Notes under the pieces: generated by a model
What the model was told of the DNA's origin: nothing
The model's database searches: none
The model's input: the letters and a program-made list of their open reading frames with translations, nothing else
Program-made: the position numbers and the translations under genes
Shown here: piece by piece, positions 17,793 through 26,670 of the stretch
Layout of the letters: every line of letters begins with the position of its first letter
Numbering within the stretch: the stretch's first letter is position 1
Source of the DNA: a bacterium
GTDB lineage: Bacteria > Bacillota > Clostridia > Lachnospirales > Lachnospiraceae
DNA length: 64,000 nucleotides
Direction: 5' to 3'
Assembly (NCBI GenBank): GCA_030535455.1
Contig: JAUNJY010000002.1
Span: 1 to 64,000 of the forward strand

Positions 17793-17852
17793 ACCTATTT
17801 TTAGGCGGTTTTTAATGAATACTAGGCTACTCAAAGAGAAGCCTAGTATTCA
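17793..17852 (-). repeat. Structured intergenic repeat, partial copy D
   Basis: Only the two-hairpin half of the element remains: a large hairpin (TGAATACTAGGCT arm pairing with AGCCTAGTATTCA, TCAAAGA tip) and a shortened second hairpin (CCTA with TAGG). The constant GC-rich half is missing. It stands in tandem with copy C, separated by a stem AAAGTGTGTG/CACACACTTT. Confidence 0.7.
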
Positions 17853-17874
17853 AAACAAAGTGTGTGGAACACAC

Positions 17875-18004
17875 ACTTTTCCTGCGCCGAACCGGGGCGC
17901 CTAAGCGACTTCATCCTTTCCGGCGAGTGCGCATCGTCCGCCCTGTCTTCTAGGGCGGTTTTTAATGAATAATAGGCTACTCTAAGAGAAGCCTATTATT
18001 CATT
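17875..18004 (-). repeat. Structured intergenic repeat, copy C
   Basis: A 130-base diverged copy. The constant block GATGCGCACTC, the AAGGA element and the TTCGGCGC block are kept, while both hairpins have changed on both arms: the large one is now AATGAATAATAGGCT with AGCCTATTATTCATT, and the second is CCGCCCT with AGGGCGG. Pairing is preserved although sequence is not. On the minus strand it starts in the T-run of the recA terminator. Confidence 0.8.
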
Positions 18005-18038
18005 AAAAAAGCTAGCTGGATTTTTTCCTGCTAGCTTT
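18004..18038 (-). terminator. Terminator of the carD-recA operon
   Basis: On the minus strand AAAGCTAGCAGG pairs with CCAGCTAGCTTT around a short A-rich loop, then a T-run that merges with repeat copy C. Confidence 0.85.
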
Positions 18039-18064
18039 CATTTTATATTCAATCTATATTCTAT

Positions 18065-19144
18065 TTATTTTACCAAGGATGCTTCCTTCTCTTCTACCGG
18101 TAGCTTTTTATGTTCAGGTTGTAAAGCTTTCGAAGCTTGTAAAGACATGTTGGATTGTAAATGGTAATGTTCTCTTACTTTTCTATCAACCTCTTCTAAT
18201 AAGTCTTTATGCTCTTTTAAGTATACTTTGGCGGCTTCCCTTCCTTGAGCTATTTTAGCTGCTTGATAAGAATACCAGGAACCGCTTTTTTGAATGATAT
18301 TGCAGTCTGCTGCCAGGTCAAGGATATCGCCCTCTCTTGAAATACCTGTTCCATACATAATGTCAAACTCGGCTTCTTTAAATGGTGGAGCTATCTTATT
18401 TTTCACAACTTTAATCCGTGTACGATTTCCTACACGTTCCCCTCCTACCTTGATGGCATCAATCCTTCTTACATCCAAGCGAATGGAAGCATAGAATTTA
18501 AGAGCTCGTCCACCGGTTGTGACTTCCGGATTGCCAAACATGATGCCGATCTTTTCACGTAACTGGTTAATAAAGATTACGATACATTTTGACTTGCTTA
18601 CCACAGGAGTCAGCTTTCTTAGTGCTTGGGACATAAGCCTTGCCTGAAGGCCAATATGGCTGTCACCCATTTCTCCATCAATTTCAGCTTTGGGTACTAA
18701 TGCCGCTACAGAGTCGATTACGATTACATCGATGGCATTGGAACGCACTAGCATCTCTGCAATGTCTAGTGCCTGTTCGCCGGTATCCGGCTGGGAAATA
18801 TACAATTCGTCCACATCTACACCGATATTTCTGGCATAGTTGGGATCTAGTGCATGTTCTGCATCGATAAATGCGGCAATTCCTCCATTCTTCTGAATTT
18901 CCGCAACTACTTGTAACGATACTGTTGTCTTTCCGCTGGACTCAGGGCCAAAGATCTCTACCACTCTCCCCTTAGGAAGGCCTCCTAAGCCAAGTGCAAT
19001 ATCTAAGCTTAATGCTCCGGTTGGTACCACTTCTACCTCACCAAATGCATTGTCATCGCCAAGACGCATGACCGCTCCTCGTCCAAAATCTTTTTCAATC
19101 TTATTTATCGCTGCTTCTAGTGCCCTCTTCTTATCGTTATTCAT
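18065..19144 (-). CDS. recA: Recombinase RecA
   Basis: A 359-residue RecA, the ATP-dependent strand-exchange protein that also triggers LexA self-cleavage. Walker A GPESSGKT is at residues 66-73, Walker [11 protein letters not shown], the DNA-binding loop L1 region ([24 protein letters not shown] in parts) and [16 protein letters not shown] are all present. The C-terminal tail is short and less acidic than in E. coli. The ATG at 19144 is placed 8 bases after AAGGGGG; an ATG two codons earlier (19150) is possible but too close to that site. It follows the CarD gene by about 35 bases and shares its transcript. No SOS box is obvious upstream. Confidence 0.97.
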   Translation of the reverse strand: MNNDKKRALEAAINKIEKDFGRGAVMRLGDDNAFGEVEVVPTGALSLDIALGLGGLPKGRVVEIFGPESSGKTTVSLQVVAEIQKNGGIAAFIDAEHALDPNYARNIGVDVDELYISQPDTGEQALDIAEMLVRSNAIDVIVIDSVAALVPKAEIDGEMGDSHIGLQARLMSQALRKLTPVVSKSKCIVIFINQLREKIGIMFGNPEVTTGGRALKFYASIRLDVRRIDAIKVGGERVGNRTRIKVVKNKIAPPFKEAEFDIMYGTGISREGDILDLAADCNIIQKSGSWYSYQAAKIAQGREAAKVYLKEHKDLLEEVDRKVREHYHLQSNMSLQASKALQPEHKKLPVEEKEASLVK

Positions 19145-19179
19145 GGACATTTCCCCCTTAATTCTTGCGCCATCTGTTC

Positions 19180-19689
19180 CTATTTCCGAAGAGCTTCCAC
19201 TCTTTTTTCAATATATTCTTTTACCTGGTCACGGTCCATATCCAGGGCAATTGCCAGTTCGCCATATAAATATTCTTCTGCACTCTTTAAGTAACGGTCA
19301 TCGACTGCAGTAGCTTTCTTTCCATCTTCGATACGCTCCTGCTTCCGTTCATAAAGCGTCTTAATGATTTTGATCAGCTCTCTGCAGTCACAACTGCGCA
19401 GTGCTTCCTTATACGTTTGCTCACGTACCCGTTCATCAGGAATCCAGAGTTCTTCTATCCCTAGTATTTCATCAATTAAATCCAGTGTTTCTTGTTTGGT
19501 AATGACTGGCCTCATTATCACTTTCTCGTTATTGACTGGTGTAAAGACTTTGCTTCCACTAATATAGACAGGAGAAAGCTCATAATATAATTTATTTTTT
19601 TCTACTCCTGTTACATCCATCGTTGTAATGTCTTTTACTCTACAAACACCAGCATTTCCATAAATAATGTACTCGCCTATTTTAAACAT
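19180..19689 (-). CDS. CarD-family transcriptional regulator
   Basis: A 169-residue protein. The N-terminal 60 residues ([21 protein letters not shown]) are a CarD/TRCF RNA-polymerase-interacting domain, a Tudor-like fold that binds the beta subunit. The C-terminal part ([21 protein letters not shown], then [14 protein letters not shown]) is the helical domain that contacts promoter DNA in CarD and CdnL. CarD proteins stabilise open complexes at many promoters. The start at 19689 has AAGGAG 7 bases upstream; a longer reading frame begins 13 codons earlier without support. It is directly upstream of recA, so the two are co-expressed. Confidence 0.9.
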   Translation of the reverse strand: MFKIGEYIIYGNAGVCRVKDITTMDVTGVEKNKLYYELSPVYISGSKVFTPVNNEKVIMRPVITKQETLDLIDEILGIEELWIPDERVREQTYKEALRSCDCRELIKIIKTLYERKQERIEDGKKATAVDDRYLKSAEEYLYGELAIALDMDRDQVKEYIEKRVEALRK

Positions 19690-20094
19690 AACACTTCTCC
19701 TTATTTCCACAACTAAGTAAAGGACCAAACACCCTGTGAAATGAGTGAAAAGGCCCTAATTCCTACTATTTACTGTAACAGAAAAATTGAATTAACGTAA
19801 GCAATTTTTGTATTTTATGACAATCTTTGGCTATTATGTCGTATGTGCAAGGCCTTGTTTTTGTGCACATTTACAATACAAAACCAGGACGAATGAATGT
19901 CCTAAAATTGATTACACTATAGATGAAAATCACATTTTCTCCTTCTTTGTACTACCTTGTTATCTATGTTTTAAAGCCATCTGTTTTGACTATTTTCGAC
20001 ATAATTATACATTTTCCATGTACTTTATCCTTTTTTTACTGTATTATAGAGAATAATGACAATACTTTACAAAACGAAAGGATCACGAGACAAC
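19690..20094. other. Divergent intergenic region between carD-recA and gltS
   Basis: About 405 AT-rich bases between divergent genes. It must hold both promoters, but I could not choose a convincing -35/-10 pair. An 82-codon ORF at 19808-20056 has no ribosome binding site and a composition like non-coding DNA. No riboswitch or terminator fold is apparent. Confidence 0.5.
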
Positions 20095-21297
20095 ATGACA
20101 CTCAACTTAAATTTATATGAGACTATGGCCTTGGTTTCGATTGTATTCTATCTTGGTAAATTCACTCGGAACAAGTTTTCCATACTTTCAAAATATTGTA
20201 TTCCACCGTCGGTTGTAGGCGGTTTTATATTCGCATTACTTATCCTGTTATTAAAAGTAACAGATCTTGCAACTATTAATTTAGACATTACATTACAAAA
20301 TATCTTTATGACTGCATTTTTTACAAGCATAGGCTTCACCGCAAGTATTAAAATCTTAAAACAAGGTGGTATCAAAGTGGTAACCTTCCTTGGACTTGCT
20401 TCTACGCTTGTTATCTTACAAAACGTAGTAGGAGTTTCTTTAGCCACAGCATTTGGCAAGACTCCGTTACTAGGACTTTGTACTGCCTCCATTCCTATGG
20501 TCGGCGGTCACGGCACTGCCGGTTCCTTTGGTCCAATCTTAGAAGAGATGGGCATTCAAGGTGCAACTACTGTTTCCGTAGCTTCTGCAACCTTTGGCTT
20601 GATCATGGGAAGTATCATTGGTGGATTCGTTGCCAGAAACTTAATTCTTAAGCACAAATTAGTAACTACACGTGATGAAAATGATCCGACTCCTCCAGAA
20701 GAGGTTGGAGATTTTAATGAAGAAAATCATAACATCTTATCCTATAAGCGATTAATGAATGGCGCTTGCTTCTTATTTATTGCCATGGGATTTGGTTCGA
20801 TCATTTCATTATTGATTGAAAAATCAGGACTAACATTTCCCTCCTATATCGGTGCCATGTTAGCCGCTGCCATTATTCGTAACTTCTATGACTTTAGAAA
20901 TAAAGAACTTATGGAAAAAGAAATTGAAACACTTGGCGGACTCAGCCTTTCTTTCTTCTTAACAATGGCTTTAATGTCCTTAAAGCTTTGGCAGTTATTT
21001 GATCTTGCAGGACCACTGTTTATCATGTTATTGGCACAAGTACTTCTTGTAGGATCATTTGCTTACTTTATAGCATTTAGGGTAATGGGTAAAAACTACG
21101 AAGCTGCTGTATTCGCTTCTGCGACTTGCGGTTTTGGCATGGGTGCAACGCCAAATGCCATTGCTAATATGGATGAACTTACAAATCGCTATGGTTTTGT
21201 ACACACTCCATATTTTGTAGTTCCAATTGTCGGATGCTTGTTTATAGATTTCGTGAATTCGGGTATCATCACCATCTTTATCAATGTCATTCGATAG
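20095..21297 (+). CDS. gltS: Sodium/glutamate symporter GltS
   Basis: A 400-residue membrane protein with ten or more hydrophobic segments. The two family motifs are visible: PMVGGHGTAGSFGP near residue 140 and CGFGMGATPNAIANM near 350, which form the re-entrant loops of the inverted-repeat glutamate:sodium symporters. The chosen ATG gives MTLNLNLYETMAL, matching the usual start; the frame is open for 13 more codons upstream. A GAAAGGA sequence lies 12 bases away, so the site is not ideal. It is a single gene, closed by a terminator. Confidence 0.93.
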   Translation: MTLNLNLYETMALVSIVFYLGKFTRNKFSILSKYCIPPSVVGGFIFALLILLLKVTDLATINLDITLQNIFMTAFFTSIGFTASIKILKQGGIKVVTFLGLASTLVILQNVVGVSLATAFGKTPLLGLCTASIPMVGGHGTAGSFGPILEEMGIQGATTVSVASATFGLIMGSIIGGFVARNLILKHKLVTTRDENDPTPPEEVGDFNEENHNILSYKRLMNGACFLFIAMGFGSIISLLIEKSGLTFPSYIGAMLAAAIIRNFYDFRNKELMEKEIETLGGLSLSFFLTMALMSLKLWQLFDLAGPLFIMLLAQVLLVGSFAYFIAFRVMGKNYEAAVFASATCGFGMGATPNAIANMDELTNRYGFVHTPYFVVPIVGCLFIDFVNSGIITIFINVIR

Positions 21298-21335
21298 CTT
21301 TTTTACCTGCGGCAGAGCCGTTTTCAATCTATAGA

Positions 21336-21384
21336 GGGAGGTTTCTCACAATATTTATTATTTGTGAGGGCCTCCCCTTTTTTT
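21336..21384 (+). terminator. Terminator of gltS
   Basis: GGGAGGTTTCTCACAA pairs with TTTGTGAGGGCCTCCC around an AT loop and is followed by seven T. Its T-run overlaps the stop of the convergent gene. Confidence 0.85.
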
Positions 21385-23125
21385 ATTCCGTTAAGGAAGC
21401 AAGAGGTATTTGCCGAATGTCAAATGTGGAGTCTTTATGTAAGTTTAGCAAGGTTCCTCCGCGCTGTGCTGTCTTTTTTGCAATTCCAGGCATTGCTACA
21501 TAATCAATGGACATTCCATACGTCAGCTTTACTCCTTTGTATCCCAGGCAGATGTTATTGTAATGGTCATGACCAACGAAGATCCCCTTTGTGCTCTGAA
21601 GCCTTGTTACGCAGTCAAACAGCTTGCTATCATGATGAGAAGCAGATATTCCGTCGACCTCGTCTATATTTCCAAAGTAATAGGTTACGTCCTTGCTTCC
21701 CTTCTTATATAGCTCATATGCTTCTTCATACTGCTGAAGTGGGATATGGAAAAACAGCAGGGAACTCACTGTCTTCTCCTCCTTCTTTGACATTTCTTTT
21801 ACATTTTCCTCATACCATTCCACTTGATCATCATGGATGTAATCATACTCTCCTCCGCCTGTATTAAGATAGGCATTGGAATCTAGCAGGAATAATGCCT
21901 GGTTTATGGTGCCATCCTGGTTTTCAATTTTGATTAGCTGATTATTTCTTCCTGTAATCTTAGGCTGAGTCTCGCTAAATAACAGCTTACCTCCATGAGT
22001 ACTGAACGAATACTTTGACAATACTGTATTTAACTTTTCAGCATCATGGGTTGCAATTGTCTCAGTGTCATGATTTCCATAAACAAATGCCCATGGAATG
22101 CCTATTCTCTCCATAAACCTTGCAAACTCTTCCACAGGAGAGGCATTGTTTACTGAAAATGTAAACAGTCCCATTGGATATACCAGATCTCCTGTAATAA
22201 TTACAAGATTAGGCTGTGCTTCCTTTATTAATCGATATACGGCGTTTAATGCCTTCAAATCCTTTCGACTGGAAAACACACTGCCGGTCAGATGAATATC
22301 TGTCAGCTGCAATATCTTAAATGGTTCCCCATTCATTCTTATTGTATAGTTTCCTGTTGCCTTATCATAGGCAATCGGACAGGACGTATGTTCCACTTCA
22401 CTGACAGACTGAGTATATGGCTTTAGCCACCAAGATTCCATGCCCATTGCAAATGACAATACCATTGCAAGACATAAAATTACTACGAATACCTTCTTAT
22501 AGGGACTGATTTTTGTATTGATCTCCGTGTACTCGCTTCGAACCGACAAGAAATACCAGATAAATACAATCAGGTCCAGGATTGCAGCCAGCACAAGCAG
22601 GCTATTTAACTTGGACATTCCTATTCCCACTATGTAGCAGATCAACAAGATCAGCGCCGTTAAGAACCAATAAAGCAAGGAGAATTTGACCATCTTCTTA
22701 ACGTATTGATAAAACCTGGACTGCTCCTTCTCGTTCCCCAGCTTGGCGATCAAATACTGCTTCCAGCCGTTGTTGCAAACCAAGAATACCCCAATGGGCA
22801 AAATATATGAGTTTCCAATTGCCAATGCCATCATTGCAAAGCACAAAATAAAACTAATCATCATTTTGCGCTTATAAATGCTTGAAAGTTCTTTTATATA
22901 TGCTTTCTCTGCCACTGTTTTATGTACCTTCGTCCAGACCTTCTTCCTTCTGTTTCTGCCAATCAGAATGATTAAGGCTATATATACGGCGGCTATGCCT
23001 GCGACGACCTTGCCATCTAGAAAATATTGAAATACGTCAGCTACTGACCCTACCAATATGCTGGCTCCAATACTTAAGGCTAAGGCATACATCCGTACCT
23101 CTGCTACCAGCCTTTTAACTGTCAA
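21383..23125 (-). CDS. Membrane protein with C-terminal metallophosphoesterase domain
   Basis: A 580-residue protein. The first 250 residues hold about seven hydrophobic segments. From residue 270 there is a calcineurin-like phosphoesterase: LQLTDIHLTG (D-x-H), VIITGDLV (GD), FVYGNHDTE (GNHD) and FVGHDHYN (GHxH), with all metal ligands present. A membrane-tethered phosphoesterase of this kind may act on lipid or nucleotide phosphates; the substrate is unknown. The start is a TTG with AAGGGG 8 bases upstream; an ATG 11 codons later with GAGG is an alternative. Convergent with gltS, whose terminator overlaps its end. Confidence 0.85.
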   Translation of the reverse strand: MTVKRLVAEVRMYALALSIGASILVGSVADVFQYFLDGKVVAGIAAVYIALIILIGRNRRKKVWTKVHKTVAEKAYIKELSSIYKRKMMISFILCFAMMALAIGNSYILPIGVFLVCNNGWKQYLIAKLGNEKEQSRFYQYVKKMVKFSLLYWFLTALILLICYIVGIGMSKLNSLLVLAAILDLIVFIWYFLSVRSEYTEINTKISPYKKVFVVILCLAMVLSFAMGMESWWLKPYTQSVSEVEHTSCPIAYDKATGNYTIRMNGEPFKILQLTDIHLTGSVFSSRKDLKALNAVYRLIKEAQPNLVIITGDLVYPMGLFTFSVNNASPVEEFARFMERIGIPWAFVYGNHDTETIATHDAEKLNTVLSKYSFSTHGGKLLFSETQPKITGRNNQLIKIENQDGTINQALFLLDSNAYLNTGGGEYDYIHDDQVEWYEENVKEMSKKEEKTVSSLLFFHIPLQQYEEAYELYKKGSKDVTYYFGNIDEVDGISASHHDSKLFDCVTRLQSTKGIFVGHDHYNNICLGYKGVKLTYGMSIDYVAMPGIAKKTAQRGGTLLNLHKDSTFDIRQIPLASLTE

Positions 23126-23190
23126 CTCTGTTACCCCTTACTTTCATATCCTTCCTCTATATAGTATATGAAAAAATTGGACTACATATG

Positions 23191-23237
23191 AAAAAGGCAT
23201 ATTCACAGTATCCTGTTCTGTAAATATGCCTTTTTTT
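23191..23237. terminator. Bidirectional terminator after the PBP gene
   Basis: AAAAAGGCATATT pairs with AATATGCCTTTTTTT with T-runs on both strands. It ends the PBP transcript and separates it from the phosphoesterase gene. Confidence 0.85.
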
Positions 23238-23243
23238 ATCCTT

Positions 23244-25382
23244 TTATCCTTTTAAATACGTGTCTAATATAGTGCTTGTCTTCTTTACCACATAACTACT
23301 GCCACCTCTGTTTTTCACATCTTCCACCATGGTTACCATAAGGATTGGCAAGTCCGCCTTGGAATCGGTGGTAAATGACGCAAACCATCCAAGTTCTGTG
23401 CCATTTTTATCTTCCTTAGAAGCCTTTATCTCCGCAGTTCCCGTCTTACCTGCAAGTTCTACATCCTTTCTTGCAGCACTGTACGCCGTTCCCCGTTTAT
23501 CATTTACTACCTTGATTAATGCATTTTTGACTTCCTGTGCATTTTCCTTGGTAAATGCATTCTTGATATAATACTCGGTCTTTCGATTAGCATCATATTG
23601 TAAATATGGCTGTATCATGTTTCCGTCATTAGCAAACGCTGTATAGATGGTTGCCAGATGCAGTGGATTAACAAGTACCTGCCCCTGTCCGTATCCCGTA
23701 TCTGCAAGCTGGATTTCTCCTTCTATCTGATCTGAATTGGAGTATTTTGAAGTTGCCATGGTAATGTCAAATGGCAGTTTCTTTGTAAATCCAATAGCCG
23801 TAAGCCCCTGCTGCAGCTTATCCTTTCCAATCTTTAAGGCTGCCTTTGCAAAATAAATATTATCAGAATAAATCAGGGCATTCTCCATGGTCACCGGCGT
23901 AAAGGTATGCAACGTGGTAACCTTATAACTTCCCCAGCTCTTGTCCTTTTGCCAGCTAGTCCCCTCACTCTTATAATCTTCTTTTGTATCAATCACTCCA
24001 GCCTGGAGTCCTACCGCTGCAATCACAGGCTTAAAAGTAGATCCGGGACAAAGTACCTGACGAAACCGGTTATATAGTGGCTTTGCTGCATCATTATTTA
24101 ATGAGTCCCATTTCTTCTCTGACATTCCAAGTACAAAATCATTGGAGTCAAAAGATGGGGTGCTGACAAGTGCCAATACCTCTCCAGTATACGGGTTCAT
24201 TGCTACGCTGCAGCTTTTATCTTTCTTATATTCATCATAAATCTTGCTTTGTAATTCAGCATCTATGGTTAACTTAATCGTGGCACCATCGTTTTTCTCC
24301 TTGGTGGCAACCGTAGTCTTTGCCTTGCCATCCTTGGTCACAATCTTGATCGTGCAGCCATCTGTTCCCTTTAATTCTTTTTCATATAAGGTTTCCGCTC
24401 CACTCTTTCCAATCACGCTGCCTTCCGAATATCCTTCCCCTTCATGCTCTTTTAACTCATCTGCCGTAATGCTTTGTACATATCCAACCAAATGGGCTGC
24501 CTTCTCGCCAAGCGGATAGCTTCTCTGTTCTACGGTAGTTATCATAACTCCTTTTATCTTAAGCAACGCATCCTCTAACTCTTTTGCCTTAACATTTTCA
24601 TTGTCTGGCTCTTGAGAAGAAAGTGCCAGCTCATCCACTTTCCGAACCGTCTTAAGTGGAACGAAGGAATCAGATTTCACCCATTTTGCATTTAACTTGG
24701 ACTGGATGGTATCTTCACTTAGTTCTAATAACTTTGCAAGCTTTTTAATGTCGCCATCCTTGTCCTTGCTCATCTTACCTGGAATTAATCCAACTGAAGA
24801 AGCTTGTCCTTCCACTGCCAGCTTTGTTCCATTACGATCTACGATTTCTCCACGTTTTGCTTCTAAAGTCGATACCTTGACCTTATCTGTCTCAGTAAGT
24901 TCCGGGAAGATCAGGCTATCGTTCCAGACTAAGCCGTATCCACTGCCTTCCTCATAAAGATAGGTTGCTTTATTATCAAAGGAAATTGTTCCTGCCATGG
25001 TCTCTAATTCCTCTGTATAAGACACAGTAATCTGATTTTGCTCTGGCTCTGTGCTCTGCCCCATCTTGACAGATACATTACTCAGTTCAATTCCTTCATA
25101 AATCTTCTTATTCCTGCTTATGTAATCCTCTTTCGATATGTCTTTTCTGCTCTTTTCTGATAACATGGCATACATGCTCTCATAATCTCCCTTTTGTAAA
25201 CATGAGATATAAGCTGGCATTAGTTCTGCAGGCGGAGTAGTCGTAATCTTAGACTTTTCCTCCTTCATTACATGGGCAGCTATAGCTGCGGCCATTCCAA
25301 CAAACGTCACTAATACCAATAGTTCAATGATCCTTCTAGGAAGCTTTCCTGTCCGGGCTCTCCTTCTTCTTTTTCTTCTCAT
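23244..25382 (-). CDS. Class B penicillin-binding protein with MecA-type N-terminal domain
   Basis: A 712-residue transpeptidase. A basic cytoplasmic tail (RRKRRRRAR) and one membrane helix (about 20-38) are followed by an NTF2-like MecA N-terminal domain, a PBP dimerisation domain (AKRGEIVDRNG), and the penicillin-binding domain with SxxK (S448 in PGSTFKP), SDN (S506) and KTGT (K646). This layout is that of subclass B3, which includes staphylococcal PBP2a, enterococcal PBP5 and B. subtilis PBP3, often with low beta-lactam affinity. The ATG at 25382 has GGAGGGG four bases upstream; the frame is open 26 codons further but without support. Not linked to division genes. Confidence 0.93.
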   Translation of the reverse strand: MRRKRRRRARTGKLPRRIIELLVLVTFVGMAAAIAAHVMKEEKSKITTTPPAELMPAYISCLQKGDYESMYAMLSEKSRKDISKEDYISRNKKIYEGIELSNVSVKMGQSTEPEQNQITVSYTEELETMAGTISFDNKATYLYEEGSGYGLVWNDSLIFPELTETDKVKVSTLEAKRGEIVDRNGTKLAVEGQASSVGLIPGKMSKDKDGDIKKLAKLLELSEDTIQSKLNAKWVKSDSFVPLKTVRKVDELALSSQEPDNENVKAKELEDALLKIKGVMITTVEQRSYPLGEKAAHLVGYVQSITADELKEHEGEGYSEGSVIGKSGAETLYEKELKGTDGCTIKIVTKDGKAKTTVATKEKNDGATIKLTIDAELQSKIYDEYKKDKSCSVAMNPYTGEVLALVSTPSFDSNDFVLGMSEKKWDSLNNDAAKPLYNRFRQVLCPGSTFKPVIAAVGLQAGVIDTKEDYKSEGTSWQKDKSWGSYKVTTLHTFTPVTMENALIYSDNIYFAKAALKIGKDKLQQGLTAIGFTKKLPFDITMATSKYSNSDQIEGEIQLADTGYGQGQVLVNPLHLATIYTAFANDGNMIQPYLQYDANRKTEYYIKNAFTKENAQEVKNALIKVVNDKRGTAYSAARKDVELAGKTGTAEIKASKEDKNGTELGWFASFTTDSKADLPILMVTMVEDVKNRGGSSYVVKKTSTILDTYLKG

Positions 25383-25471
25383 AGTTCCCCTCCATCCTGA
25401 TGGTTTATCAACTCTACTATTTTTTATGTTCATCTTAAATCTAATACCAATAAATGTCAAACTAGCAGGCC

Positions 25472-26512
25472 CTAGTCCAAATTAAGGCCTACTAGTTCAT
25501 AAAAGGTATCTTCCGAGATAATATGGAGTGCTGCACCTTCCCTGACCAAGCCTTCCGCCCTTCTTAACTTACTGCTCTTGTTTCCTTGCAAACGCTTTTC
25601 ATACTCTTTATTTCCCAAAATTAGATAGTGCGTCTTTCTCGTTACCGATGTCCCTGTAATGCCGCCACAGTTTCGCACCAGCCTCATTGCATTGCTGCGA
25701 ACCATTTTTGTAAGCGTTCCTGTAAATACACAGACTTTGTTGTAAAAAGGATGTTCCCCTTCTTCTTGGCTGTCAACATACTCCGGATAAACAGTGGTAA
25801 TCGGTCGCATGGCTTGTTCAAACTGTTCCTTTCCTCCAAACGCCTCAATCAAGTCCCCTCGTACTCTTTGATACACTTGGTTGGTCAGTTCACAAATCTG
25901 CTCTGCCCTTTTGCTGTTTCCATAAGGAAGTTCGTAAAGGATGGCAAGGTCCCAAATGCTTATGGCATACGTTTCCTTCCTTGCCCGCTTTGCAAGTTTC
26001 ATTAGCTCGATATACTTATTTTCAAAACTGATTTCTGAACTTTTATTTAAAAACGTAAGCTGTAGGCCTATACCATCGCCTAAAAGAACCTCTTCCCCAA
26101 GAAACTCTTGTAAGCGGACACTGACATTATTCGCTGATTGTGCATGATAAAGCATCTGATTGGTAATGCCAGTCTCTTTAGTAAATCTTCGCTGTACATA
26201 CTGGACCGGTCCCCCATCTACAATGCAGTAATCCTCTTTCCTCTCCATCTCATCACTGCTGACCAGATAGTAATCCTCCGGACAGATCAACTCAGAAAAA
26301 CAGTCTGTCTTCTTACCCTCTTTATACTTTACTGCACTCACTTCGATTACTTGGTCAAAACAGGCATCGTCTCCTGTCCTTACCATTCCCAGCACGATAT
26401 AGCTGTCTGGCAGTGCTAAATCGGATTGTTTTACTTTTTTTATATCCTCTGACACTGGTTTTGCAATCTTTTGTTCTAACCCAAACTGGTCATATCGAAA
26501 CTCATCATTCAT
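25472..26512 (-). CDS. Degenerate DEDDh exonuclease-like protein with C-terminal BRCT domain
   Basis: A 346-residue protein. Residues 35-220 follow the fold of the DNA polymerase III epsilon exonuclease (YIVLGMVRTGDD, ETGITNQML, LGDGIGLQLTFL, then a helical end), but the catalytic acids are lost: the D-x-E of the first motif reads G-M-V, the second-motif Asp is Gln, and the H-x(4)-D motif is absent. Residues 258-345 are a BRCT domain (NKVCVFTGTLTKMVRS, NCGGITGTSVTRKTHYLILG), the phosphopeptide or DNA-end binding module. It therefore looks like a non-catalytic binding protein for DNA repair or replication. Located upstream of the PBP gene with an 89-base gap. Confidence 0.75.
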   Translation of the reverse strand: MNDEFRYDQFGLEQKIAKPVSEDIKKVKQSDLALPDSYIVLGMVRTGDDACFDQVIEVSAVKYKEGKKTDCFSELICPEDYYLVSSDEMERKEDYCIVDGGPVQYVQRRFTKETGITNQMLYHAQSANNVSVRLQEFLGEEVLLGDGIGLQLTFLNKSSEISFENKYIELMKLAKRARKETYAISIWDLAILYELPYGNSKRAEQICELTNQVYQRVRGDLIEAFGGKEQFEQAMRPITTVYPEYVDSQEEGEHPFYNKVCVFTGTLTKMVRSNAMRLVRNCGGITGTSVTRKTHYLILGNKEYEKRLQGNKSSKLRRAEGLVREGAALHIISEDTFYELVGLNLD

Positions 26513-26670
26513 GCTTGTTCTCCGTTATCATTTTATTGCTAGTTCTACTATACCATAGGCCGAAACTAGTTATCCATCGAAAAAAACACTTATTTTCTTC
26601 CAAAAATAGTATTACTTTGTTACAATTAAATCATTACATCCTACGTTAATTGAAAGGGACATCATTAAAA

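Noticed and set aside
15284-18004. Insertion sequence remnants for the repeats
   Set aside because: No transposase fragment and no clear target-site duplication; units are too short and begin in terminators.
19808-20056. 82-codon ORF upstream of gltS
   Set aside because: No ribosome binding site, aromatic-rich composition as expected of AT-rich non-coding DNA.
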